The notes beneath the pieces were generated by a model. That model searched no databases, was not told where the DNA came from, and saw only the letters and a list, made by a program, of their open reading frames with translations. DNA of 46,786 nucleotides, taken from Mesorhizobium escarrei (GTDB lineage: Bacteria; Pseudomonadota; Alphaproteobacteria; Rhizobiales; Rhizobiaceae). Made by a program: the position numbers and the translations under genes. The DNA lies in the NCBI RefSeq assembly GCF_935825525.1, contig NZ_CAKXZT010000144.1, forward strand, positions 1-46,786, read 5' to 3'. Of this stretch, positions 1-8,186 are shown piece by piece; within the stretch, counting starts at the first letter, position 1; each line of letters opens with the position of its first letter.

Positions 1-335
1 CGCAGGCGACCAGGATGATCGGGCGGTTCACCGCGACCGAGCATGCGGCCGACGCGATCCTGCTCCCGGCCTGGCGAAGGTTCTTCCGAACTATCCTAAT
101 ATCAGGATAGAGGTCGTGATCGACTACGGCCTCAGCAATATCGTCGCGGAACAATATGATGCTGGCATTCGTCCGGGCGAGTTGGTGGCCAAGGACATGA
201 TCGCGGTGCGCGTAGGTCCTGACCTGCGCATCGCGGTCGTCGGCGCGCCTCCTACTACCACAAGAAGCCGCGGACGCCTCAGGACTTGACCGGCCACAAC
301 TGCATCAATCTTCGCGCCCACCTATGGCAGCCACT
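1..335 (+). pseudogene. LysR-family transcriptional regulator remnant (effector domain)
   Basis: Translation from about 77 gives AKVLPNYPNIRIEVVIDYG, then IVAEQYDAGIRPGE, VAKDMIAVRVGPD and VGAPSYYHKKPRTPQDLTGH. This is the co-inducer-binding half of a LysR-type activator. At least two frame changes are needed to read it: one near 75, where the preceding ATEHAADAILLP is in another frame, and one near 250. The HTH half lies left of the window or is lost. No usable start remains and the similarity fades after the GHNCINLR motif near 320. It is a dead gene fragment; its former target cannot be named. Confidence 0.75.
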
Positions 336-631
336 CGCCGGCCTTTCCTTACCTCGATGCGCTCAGATATCGCACCTAGCAAGAGCTCCCGCCACCTCCC
401 TCCAGAACGGGCATTTGGCGTGAAGTCCGTAGAAGGGATGCCCGACCAGCACCTGCCTGCCTGTTTCGCGTCAAGAGCCAAGTTTCTTGCTTGCGGGCAT
501 GATATCAATGTCACGAACTGTGTTGAATCGCGACGTTCAAGGCGGTGTTCGAGAAGGTCTGGAGATGGCGCAACAACGATGTCCAAGGTGGTCGCCGGCA
601 ACGTCCGCTATCGGGCAACAGCGAAGATCAC
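336..631. other. Non-coding stretch, no recognisable gene
   Basis: Between the LysR remnant and the first dispersed repeat I see no reading frame with protein-like composition or a ribosome binding site. It probably consists of decayed sequence. Confidence 0.4.
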
Positions 632-1290
632 CTCAACGGCCGACATGGGCCAAAGCAGTCGTCGAGCGGCAGCCTGAGTGGTCGCCTTAGGGTCAATTCT
701 TCCGGTTCTTAAGCTGGAAGGTTCGCCGGTCGAATCTATGTAACGGCTCGTTTCGGCGCAATCGCGCCGGGTGCAGGTCTTTTCACGATGTCGCCGCCGA
801 TTCAACGATGAGGGCTTTGCAGGCCTAGGCGAGGGCAGGGCGCTACGCTAGCTTACCACTGACTTCGATCGGCATCTCTGCTGTTTGCGAGCCATTCCAG
901 CAGAATGAATCGGATCGAATTTGGGAAAATTGCACGTCGGCGCGCAATTTCGCGTCCTGGCGTAGAAAGGGCGGTGGCTCCCCGGGCCGAATGAAACCGC
1001 GAACTACGAGCTGCCGATCCCCCTCGAAATTACGCCAGAACCGTCCGTCAAAATTCGCAAGCGTGACCGCGAGCGCACGGAGCGCATCCAATTGGCCGGC
1101 GGGCCTAAGCCGTCCCTCCGAGACCGCGCTGTCGCATTTGCCCGTGAAAAGGGTGAAGTGCGAACGCGCGAGCTGACTGAGATCGGGATTCCGCGTTGCT
1201 ATCTGGCCCGCATGTGCGACGAGGGGCTGCTCATCAAGGTTGGCTGTGGAATCTATCGCGCCACAGATCGCGAGGCGGTATGATCAGATC
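632..1290 (+). repeat. Dispersed repeat with AbiEi-type HTH segment, copy 1 of 3
   Basis: This stretch aligns by eye with 19936-20722 and 28458-29172. The shared landmarks are, in order: a GGTCAATTCTTCCGGTTCT block, CTTTTCACGATG, GGGCTTTGCAGGCCTAGGCGA, GGCGCTACGCTAGCTTAC, TGGCTCCCCGGG, and then a coding segment. Copies 1 and 2 also share a further stretch of about 55 bases upstream (CAGTCGTC.AGCGGCAGCCTGA). Copy 1 is the most diverged of the three. The conserved length in unrelated contexts suggests a mobilised or recombining unit, but no terminal inverted repeats or target duplications were identified. Confidence 0.75.
1092..1283 (+). CDS. Solo AbiEi-type winged-helix protein, repeat copy 1
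   Basis: The frame is open from 966, just after a TAG. It encodes a basic linker (VKIRKRDRERTERIQ) followed by a helix-turn-helix: LRDRAVAFAREKGEVRTREL, then IGIPRCYLARMCDEGLL and VGCGIYRA. This pattern (remove or gain of a signal, G-IPR-YLxR, G-L-xVGxGxYR) matches the N-terminal domain of AbiEi antitoxins of type IV toxin-antitoxin systems. Full AbiEi proteins carry a further C-terminal domain of well over 100 residues, absent here, and no AbiEii toxin follows. The start is uncertain: TTG at 1092 is used, and the homologous copies are open further upstream. It may be a stand-alone DNA-binding protein or a fragment carried by the repeat. Confidence 0.5.
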   Translation: MAGGPKPSLRDRAVAFAREKGEVRTRELTEIGIPRCYLARMCDEGLLIKVGCGIYRATDREAV

Positions 1291-1384
1291 TTTGCCAAAC
1301 CGCGGTTTGCGGAGAGCATTGTTGACGTCGTTGCCACGCGGGAAGAGGTGCCCGTAGCCTGAGGCTCAGCAGTGAGCAGCGCAC

Positions 1385-1699
1385 TCAGAAGACTGCGTCC
1401 TTATATGACTTCATCACCCCGACGGCTTGGAGAACGATCTCGGGAGATCGAGCGGCTGGTCGCGCGGCTTCGTTAAGCTTAGAAAGGTTCGCGAAATCGG
1501 GAAGTATGCCGGCGCTGTTTCTGGCGAGATCAGCGATGAAGTTTTGAGCTATATCTCTTACCTCTTCTGTCAAGCCGGCCAGTTGCAGGAATTCACTGGC
1601 CTTTGCGAGAAACTGACCATGTGTGCGTCGGTTTCGCTCGCATTCGTCGCGAAGTTCGTAGATCTTAAGCTTCAGATCTGCAGGCAACTGATCCTGCAT
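1385..1699 (-). CDS. Hypothetical helical protein
   Basis: Codes for 104 residues, beginning MQDQLPADLKLKIYELRDEC. A GGGGGA ribosome binding site lies about six bases before the ATG at 1699. The composition is charged and mostly alpha-helical by inspection, with no signal peptide, membrane segment or cysteine pair. I do not recognise the family. It stands alone between the first repeat copy and the 2.3 kb gene, on the opposite strand to both. The good ribosome binding site and protein-like sequence argue for a real gene. Confidence 0.55.
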   Translation of the reverse strand: MQDQLPADLKLKIYELRDECERNRRTHGQFLAKASEFLQLAGLTEEVRDIAQNFIADLARNSAGILPDFANLSKLNEAARPAARSPEIVLQAVGVMKSYKDAVF

Positions 1700-2304
1700 G
1701 TGTTTCCCCCAATCAAGCCAGCTGCAAATCCAGTCTGCTCGCCCAGTGGCCAGCTTGAACTGCTATCACATCATCTGTTTAGGGTCGAGTATTCCCTTGA
1801 GAATGAGCTTGCCAGGCCACATGTCGCGAACGCGTTGTAGCTGTTCCCACCTCAGGTTGGGAGAGTGCGGCTCTTGAGCATACCATCGCGCGAATGACCT
1901 CAAGGCGCAGGACACAGCCCTTCGGGACCCGACCGCCCGCGCCCTCACGGAGTGCAAGCCTCGGCGATCGACATGCGACAGGCGCTGCGGGCGGAGCTTG
2001 AGCCGCAGGGGCAGTGGCCAGTCAGGCTGCGCAGCGATCTCGCCAAGGCGCTGTCCAACAGTTATATCGTGCTGGAGAATGTCAGCGGCTAGTGGGGGCA
2101 GAGTCTGATCTCAGAGCGGCTATCGATATACTGAAACATGCCGTCGAAAACGCGGACCCATATGCAACTGATGAGGTGAGATTAGACTGGCGCAACGGCA
2201 GGGATGGCTGAAGGAAATCTAGTTCGGCTGGTGTGGGTCCACGGGAGGATTGCCTTCAACGAGGCTGGATGCGACAGTAGTTTGCGACTATCGGGAGGGG
2301 TACG
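1700..2304. other. Non-coding stretch with possible gene debris
   Basis: The plus-strand frame through about 1975-2090 reads MRQALRAELEPQGQWPVRLR then SDLAKALSNSYIVLENVSG and a stop. It looks like the C-terminus of a lost gene, but I cannot name the family. Nothing else protein-like is visible. The last bases before 2305 hold the ribosome binding site GGGAGGGG of the next gene. Confidence 0.35.
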
Positions 2305-4506
2305 ATGGATTTTCATCAGTTCTTGGGCGGTATCGCAGCCGAACTGAAAGAACTTCGCCACCGCCCCGACCATTTCTCCGTTGTGCGTTTCCCTGCCACA
2401 TCGACGGCATCATGCCTAATCTCGATAGGCGTTGGCCGGCAAAGCGAGTTGGACAATAAGGACGAGCCGGATGAGTTTCCTATCGCGCTCAACAACAAAG
2501 CACCATGGGGAAATCATTGGAATCACGGTGGTGTCAGTTCGGTCACGCTGTTCGTGCAACAGGCGCCTGAACCGGTCCTCGCCATATGGCGACGGGGGCT
2601 AGGCGGCACATCAGGGAGACAGACGTTCCTGTCCGGCCTCAGCCTGTGCGTCGAGGACGCGTCTCCAGACAGCTGCTTCGGCCTCCTCACCTTCTTGGCG
2701 GTGGTGAGCGGTGTGGAACGAGCGGTTATTCCCGAACGCTGGATCGCGCATGTAGATGCTTGGGAGCGCGGACATACGGCGCGCGAACCCGTTCCGATCG
2801 CCTACGGCTCCCTCCACAACGCGCTCGTACACACCAAAGTCAGGACCGACATCCGGGCCGCCTGGCTCGACGGATTGGCCCTGCTCGTCGCGTGTCTGTG
2901 GCGTGACCTGAATCCACAGGCCATCGACGTCGAGGCAGATGATACAGCGATCGCGCGCGCTGCCGCCAACATCCGCTACGAGCGAACAACGTACGAGAAT
3001 ATTCGGAACGCTCTCCCGACGCTGCAACTTGAGGTGCCTCTTGCCGCGGAGTCCAGCAGGCGCATGCTGGTCGATGCGGTCATTTCCGAGGAACGGGTGC
3101 TCATGGGGTCGCACAAGGTCGATCTCCGAGCCGATCGCGAGCATTCGTTCCTCGGCCGCGGCTACACCTTTGGTGCGCTGCATCGGCCGGACGCTGTCGG
3201 CACAGGCAACGACATCACCGTATCGCTCGATCCATCGTCAGGCCTGTCACTTGAGGAACTATGGAGGGCGTTGGAGACCGAGGAGGACAACAGGTGGGGA
3301 CCGGATCGACCAAACGATAAGCCGGATCCGAGATTGGCCGCCTATCCGGGCGGTTTGAGGACTGACGCCGAAGGTCGGGCAACCGACAAGCGGTCTCCCA
3401 ACGCACCCTGGTTTCACTCCCCCGACTTTACGCTAGTCGGCGCCCCAAAAAGGCTGGCCAGCGGCGAGCTAGGCTCGAAGCTCAGCTGGGACGAGGTGTT
3501 GGACGAGGTCTGGGCGCTCTGTAACCCGTTCCGCAGCATCCAGATCGTCGCGACCGCCGGCAACATGTCGCTGAGCCGCGCGGCGATCGACGAAGAACTC
3601 TGCACAATCGAGGCCTGCCCAAACGAGACTTTTCAACTGTCGTCGCGTCGCGTCCTGAAGTGTGGCCGGTGGCACCGTCCCACCAACGCTGTTCCTGCCT
3701 TACGATGGTCGCCAACCCTGGGACGTTATCTGGCTACCTGTCTTAAAAGAGGGGCAGGAGGTATTCGTGCAGTCAAGCTTGCCGACGTCCTGGATGCGCC
3801 AGCGCATAGCCATCTGGCCTTCCGTGGTGGGATCGCGGTCGTTTCGGAGGATGGTGCCTTCGTACTGGCAAATGATCTGGGGGCCGAACTGAAAGTTGCC
3901 GAAATGCGAGCTGTCTTCGAGGTGGCTGCCGAGGCGATGGATTGGATCGACCGCAACACGGCGCGTGTCTCTGAACTGATGAGCGCGGTTCGTCACCATA
4001 TGGCAGGCGAGCATGTCCCCCGTTTAGATAGCCATCTCCTGATCTACAATGAAGTCTGCTCGTTGCAACTCACGATCGTCGAATTGCGCCATAGGCTGGA
4101 CACGCGCACCACCGACCGACCATCGCAAGAGTTTAGCAAGGCTATCATCTCGGGTTGGGGGATCGAAGGCAGGCTGGATATGTTGTATCGAGACCTTGAG
4201 GAAGCCAAGGCTATCCTAACGGCGCATAGCGAGCTAGTCACAAACCGGCGGATCGCCTTCCTGACCTATTTCGGCTTTCCGATCGTGCTGGCTGGCGGCC
4301 TGTTCAGCTTTGCCTTCGCGGCCACCGCCCGGTGGCCGCCGAGCCAGGAAAATGTGCACTGGGCTGGTCTTTTGGGTTTTGCAGTGTTCAGCGTCCTCGG
4401 TGTATTGATCATGCTAGCCATCAAGTGGTGGGACGAACGCCTTTCCCGAATAAGACTCCGCGACGCAGGCTTCACTCTTGGGCCGTCTGGGCCAGCAGGC
4501 GGATGA
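2305..4506 (+). CDS. 733-aa protein of unknown family with two C-terminal membrane helices
   Basis: A strong GGGAGGGG precedes the ATG by five bases. The first ~640 residues are soluble, acidic and tryptophan-rich, with no domain I can name. The tail has a long helical stretch (about 560-645), then two membrane segments at about 650-673 (LTYFGFPIVLAGGLFSFAF) and 687-707 (LLGFAVFSVLGVLIMLAIKW), joined by a short loop and followed by a basic end. A long helix leading into two closely spaced C-terminal membrane helices is the layout of CorA-type channels. The NRRIAFLTYFGFP junction is reminiscent of that family, but the Gly-Met-Asn selectivity motif is absent. The last 35 bases overlap the 3' end of the convergent patatin gene, which ties it physically to the WD40-STAND-patatin genes. 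I infer a membrane-associated component of that cassette, possibly pore-forming. Confidence 0.75.
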   Translation: MDFHQFLGGIAAELKELRHRPDHFSVVRFPATSTASCLISIGVGRQSELDNKDEPDEFPIALNNKAPWGNHWNHGGVSSVTLFVQQAPEPVLAIWRRGLGGTSGRQTFLSGLSLCVEDASPDSCFGLLTFLAVVSGVERAVIPERWIAHVDAWERGHTAREPVPIAYGSLHNALVHTKVRTDIRAAWLDGLALLVACLWRDLNPQAIDVEADDTAIARAAANIRYERTTYENIRNALPTLQLEVPLAAESSRRMLVDAVISEERVLMGSHKVDLRADREHSFLGRGYTFGALHRPDAVGTGNDITVSLDPSSGLSLEELWRALETEEDNRWGPDRPNDKPDPRLAAYPGGLRTDAEGRATDKRSPNAPWFHSPDFTLVGAPKRLASGELGSKLSWDEVLDEVWALCNPFRSIQIVATAGNMSLSRAAIDEELCTIEACPNETFQLSSRRVLKCGRWHRPTNAVPALRWSPTLGRYLATCLKRGAGGIRAVKLADVLDAPAHSHLAFRGGIAVVSEDGAFVLANDLGAELKVAEMRAVFEVAAEAMDWIDRNTARVSELMSAVRHHMAGEHVPRLDSHLLIYNEVCSLQLTIVELRHRLDTRTTDRPSQEFSKAIISGWGIEGRLDMLYRDLEEAKAILTAHSELVTNRRIAFLTYFGFPIVLAGGLFSFAFAATARWPPSQENVHWAGLLGFAVFSVLGVLIMLAIKWWDERLSRIRLRDAGFTLGPSGPAGG

Positions 4507-5473
4507 CGAAGTCTATGCGATCGCGATCGGTCTCAAGCAGGCGGTCGAGCGCGGTGTCCATGCTTGCGAAAGCAGCCTCACTGGCATCGTCCATGCCCGG
4601 AACAACTCCGGAAAAGTGTGGCTGTAATCTGATGAAGCGTTTGCTGTCCCAAAGAAGCGTCGACACATGGTCGTCGACTTCGGCCGCCTGTGCGTCCATC
4701 AGCAGAGTCAACAGGGGCAAACGGCGCATCGGATTGAGCCATTGCAGCGCACCCCATTCCTCTACCGACGGTCGCTCTTCATAGGTCTGGCTGGTTCCTG
4801 TGCCCAACGACAAAAGAACGATGTCATCTGCATCGGCCGGGAAAAGACGGCGCGCCTCTGTTAGGGCACGTAGCGAGGGGTTGTTGAGCACAATACCACC
4901 GTCGACATGCTGCCTGCGTCGTGAGGTTCCAACCGGCGCAACGACGACAGAGGAGAAGATAACGGGCGCAGCGGTAGTGCTGAGGAGCACGTCACTAAGA
5001 AGAAACTGCGATTCCTCTCCATCCCGCCAACCAGGCCCCGCTCGAAAAATATGGGTTCTTTGGTTCATAACATCAAAAGCTGGTATCATAATATTAGTAA
5101 CAACGTCGGAGAATCGTGCAGCCCTGCAGATCTTCACAAGATTTTCTGAAAGCAGACGATTATCGAACAACGGCCTCGTTGCCGATCGAATCTGCGACAA
5201 GATGCTGCTTCTGAATATCTTCGGCGTTGCATTTTTGTAGAGATTCTTGAGCTCTGCAAAACTTATCAACGTTGTACCATCCCCCTGGCGGGAGGCCATA
5301 GCCGCTGCGACTATGCCGCCGGTTGAGGTCCCGGCGATCAAGTCGAAGAACAGACCAGGATGCGCATGCTGCTTGCGAATGTTGTTCGCCTCGCCGAGCA
5401 GGTATTCCAGCAAGCGCGCCGGCAGGTAGCCACGCACCCCTCCGCCGTCGATCGACAGGACGACGCGTGTCAT
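4472..5473 (-). CDS. Patatin-like phospholipase (CapV-like effector candidate)
   Basis: The 333-residue protein has the complete patatin catalytic set. The oxyanion-hole loop DGGGVRGYLP is at 9-18, the nucleophile elbow GTSTGG at 48-53 (Ser50) and the dyad Asp in DGG at 191-193. Such enzymes hydrolyse acyl chains of membrane phospholipids. The family includes CapV, the lipase effector of some CBASS antiphage systems. There is no signal peptide, so action from the cytoplasmic side is expected. It is the last of three co-directional genes (WD40, STAND NTPase, patatin), 124 bases after the STAND gene. Its 3' end overlaps the convergent 733-aa gene by 35 bases. The ATG at 5473 lacks a close ribosome binding site (GGGGA lies about 12 bases away). 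No cyclic-nucleotide synthase is nearby, so activation by the neighbouring STAND protein is an inference. Confidence 0.9.
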   Translation of the reverse strand: MTRVVLSIDGGGVRGYLPARLLEYLLGEANNIRKQHAHPGLFFDLIAGTSTGGIVAAAMASRQGDGTTLISFAELKNLYKNATPKIFRSSILSQIRSATRPLFDNRLLSENLVKICRAARFSDVVTNIMIPAFDVMNQRTHIFRAGPGWRDGEESQFLLSDVLLSTTAAPVIFSSVVVAPVGTSRRRQHVDGGIVLNNPSLRALTEARRLFPADADDIVLLSLGTGTSQTYEERPSVEEWGALQWLNPMRRLPLLTLLMDAQAAEVDDHVSTLLWDSKRFIRLQPHFSGVVPGMDDASEAAFASMDTALDRLLETDRDRIDFVIRLLAQTAQE

Positions 5474-5597
5474 TTTGTCAACGCATCCCCTGACGGAACA
5501 AACATCGCATCCATGTCACCGTCCATAGCTCTAGCCTATTTCGAACAGCATGGTCAGGGCGTTGGTCTGTTTCGTCGTGCGCGTTCATTCTCATCGC

Positions 5598-8087
5598 CTA
5601 ACTGTCCGTCGGCAAGAATGGCGTGGCGGCCGCGCCGACCACTGTGTCAGGCGCATACTGCAGTGCAATCTCTAGGAATTCGCGCGCGCCATCGCGCGCC
5701 GGTCCTATCGCCAGGTGAGAGCCCTCCGTAGTCCAGAAGTGCCGCCAGGCGCGATGCGACCCCTGCCTCAGGACGCCCCGATCGAGTACCAAGTTCCAGT
5801 CGTCGCGTATGCCGCCGTCCCCGCCGGAACGCGCCAGCAATGAGAGGCGACCAAGCTGGTAGTCCATATCTGCGAGGCAGGCTCCGGCCAGTTCGACGGC
5901 ATTGCCGTCGTCGGTTTCCCCGTCCAGCAGGTGGGCAATTCCGTTGGCAAAGAGGTATCGCGCTGCGTCGCCGTCTGGCGCCCTCGACTGTTCGGCAAGC
6001 CAGGTTCGCACAGTCGTGCAGATAACCCCGAAGGCGGGTGATGCCCGGATGAACGTCGTCAGATCGTCGTGCAACAGCCGGTAGCGCCGGGTGCTGCTTT
6101 CATCGACAGCGACCCGCAACAGTCCGCCCAGGTCACGAAGGATCTCTTCGGCCAGGACCCCATTGCGTGCTGATGGGTCGATCCCGTAGCGACGGTAAAT
6201 GTCCGCGCGCTGCGCTAGGGTCATTCCGCCTGACAAGACCGCAGAGATCTCGTGAAGCGAGAGCGGCTCGCGGGCGAGCGCCAGCAGGGCCCCGACCAGC
6301 TGGGTGTAGTATCCTTTGTCGCCGCTTAGAACGCCCCTTTCGACGAGCCGGTCGAAGAAGCTGGTCACCCTGCGTGGGAGCCAGCCCGGGCGCGCGAGCT
6401 GTTCGGGATCAAAGCCAGGTTCATGCGCGGCCTGCACCAGCAGGGTGACGTAGAGCGGAAGCCCGGCAGCCCTCTCGACCATCACATCAATGAACCTGTT
6501 CCGGACTCTGTCGCCTTCAACTTTGTCTTCACGGACGAACAACTTCGCGGCGCGCGGCAGGAGTGTCACCAGCATCTCCCGCAGTTCCACGCCGCTCATT
6601 GGCGGCAAACCGTCGGGCCAAGGCAGGAAGGCGTTGGCCGCCGCCATCGCATCCGGGATTCCGGCTTCCGGACGGCTTGCCACCAGCAGGATCAATCTGT
6701 CGCTAGGCCCAAGTCGCAGCACGATGTCGGATGCAAAGCGAGGAAAGCCGCGCGCAAGCTCGTCCAGGCCGTCCAGGATCAGCACGATGCGGTCGAGGGG
6801 GGAAGACGCCACCAGGTTGGCCGCAATATCGAGCAGAGCCTCAAGCGTATGGTCGGAGCTGAGGCTAGTCTCCTTCTCGGTTATCCGGCCAAGCCGCTCG
6901 ACCAGCCAGCGTAAGAACGGCAAGGGCGCACAGCCGCGATCACGGTCGGTGAAGCGATAGGCGAATATAGTCTCGCGACTGACGCCGCGCCGTGTCCGTT
7001 CGGCCAGCTCCGCCACGAGGTCAAATATGACCCGGGCAACGAGCCGCGACTTGCCGATGCCCGCGGGACCCGAGACGAAGACCACACCTTGCCCTCTGCT
7101 CTCTACCGCCCGCCAGAGCGTCTCGACAGCGTCTGCTCGGCCGACAAAGCCGCGTGCGTCGGACTCGAACTCGGATTCGTAGCCACGTTCGATGAAGCCG
7201 CGCTCGGCATGGCGCCGCCGGATCGAGGTGATGTCAAACAGAGCTTCGAATCGGTCTCGAAGGCCAGCTTCGCTCTCCGTCTGCAACGCATCTTCAGAAC
7301 CGAACAGACCGTAGACCAGCCCGACCTCGCCCTGTCGTACGTAGAGTTGTGACAGCACCCTTTCGCCGATATTTAGCGAGGCGCGTCGTCCGAGAGGAGA
7401 TAATATGACGACCCTGCCGCTGCGGACCAGGGCCACATCGCCCACGCTGAGCACCTTACGCACGATGTCAGGCGGAACTTCCAGAGCCGGATTGATTTCA
7501 GCGCCATTGAGGCGCCTGAAACCGTCGGGATCGTGCACCCAGCAGTCGATCCCGCCAAGGAAGGCAGCGGCATGTGCCGCCTCTGAAACTCTCGGTCCCC
7601 AGTGCGCAAGCAGCTTTTGCGCAAGCTTCGCATCGATGCCCGCGCCATGGGCGAGCGGATTGCGCACGTCTAGGATGTTGCTCCATTCCGGTCGCTGGTC
7701 CGTAGAGGGGCTGGCGAACAGCAGCGTCCGCATCTGTTGGACCGCCGCAGGCAGCTCCGGCAGCATCGGCGTACCGCCCTTCTTGGCGATCAAGTCGAGG
7801 AGCCGCCACCAGCGCCCGAATGTCGGCATCGACAGATGCGTAGCAACTATGCTGGCGAGCCAGTGGGGCGTGCCTTCGGAGGCCAGATCGGCGCCGGCTG
7901 CCGCAGCGAGCGTCTTGGTCAGCGCCTCGACAACCTCACAGAGTTCCAGCAATGCCAGCCGCGCGCCGCGCTCCGAACCGGAAAAATCGTCGACCAGCTC
8001 CTTGACCGGCCACGCCACGAACAGCGGCATCTGCAATGAGAAGCTGCGTAGGTCGGAGAGCCAAGGCGGGAGTTCGTCGTCGGTCAT
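5598..8087 (-). CDS. STAND-type NTPase with HEPN-like N-terminal module
   Basis: The product is 829 residues. Residues 1-170 form a helical module containing PTFGRWWRLLDLI (about 88-100) and DVRNPLAHGAG (about 140-150). The RNPLAH sequence fits the R-x4-H signature of HEPN domains, and similar RNxxAHG modules precede many bacterial signalling kinases and ATPases. Residues 200-300 are a beta-rich linker. FVGRADAVE begins the ATPase core at about 314, with Walker A GPAGIGKS at 340-347 and Walker B VLILDGLDEL at about 435-444. A winged-helix and helical region follows (about 590-829). STAND proteins act as ligand-gated switches. WD40 sensors are often fused to their C-terminus, whereas here the WD40 array is a separate upstream gene and the effector a separate downstream gene. 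Weak GAGGG site before the ATG. Confidence 0.85.
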   Translation of the reverse strand: MTDDELPPWLSDLRSFSLQMPLFVAWPVKELVDDFSGSERGARLALLELCEVVEALTKTLAAAAGADLASEGTPHWLASIVATHLSMPTFGRWWRLLDLIAKKGGTPMLPELPAAVQQMRTLLFASPSTDQRPEWSNILDVRNPLAHGAGIDAKLAQKLLAHWGPRVSEAAHAAAFLGGIDCWVHDPDGFRRLNGAEINPALEVPPDIVRKVLSVGDVALVRSGRVVILSPLGRRASLNIGERVLSQLYVRQGEVGLVYGLFGSEDALQTESEAGLRDRFEALFDITSIRRRHAERGFIERGYESEFESDARGFVGRADAVETLWRAVESRGQGVVFVSGPAGIGKSRLVARVIFDLVAELAERTRRGVSRETIFAYRFTDRDRGCAPLPFLRWLVERLGRITEKETSLSSDHTLEALLDIAANLVASSPLDRIVLILDGLDELARGFPRFASDIVLRLGPSDRLILLVASRPEAGIPDAMAAANAFLPWPDGLPPMSGVELREMLVTLLPRAAKLFVREDKVEGDRVRNRFIDVMVERAAGLPLYVTLLVQAAHEPGFDPEQLARPGWLPRRVTSFFDRLVERGVLSGDKGYYTQLVGALLALAREPLSLHEISAVLSGGMTLAQRADIYRRYGIDPSARNGVLAEEILRDLGGLLRVAVDESSTRRYRLLHDDLTTFIRASPAFGVICTTVRTWLAEQSRAPDGDAARYLFANGIAHLLDGETDDGNAVELAGACLADMDYQLGRLSLLARSGGDGGIRDDWNLVLDRGVLRQGSHRAWRHFWTTEGSHLAIGPARDGAREFLEIALQYAPDTVVGAAATPFLPTDS

Positions 8088-8186
8088 CGTACGGCCCTCA
8101 ACGCTAGGTCCTGCACCACATCTCTATTCGCCATGTCCTGCGGGCCACGCGTCCGACAAGCGGTTCGGCTGAGAACTTCGATTCCC

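Noticed and set aside
2611..3183. Minus-strand frame of 190 codons inside the 733-aa gene
   Set aside because: Antisense shadow of a well-supported gene with a strong ribosome binding site.
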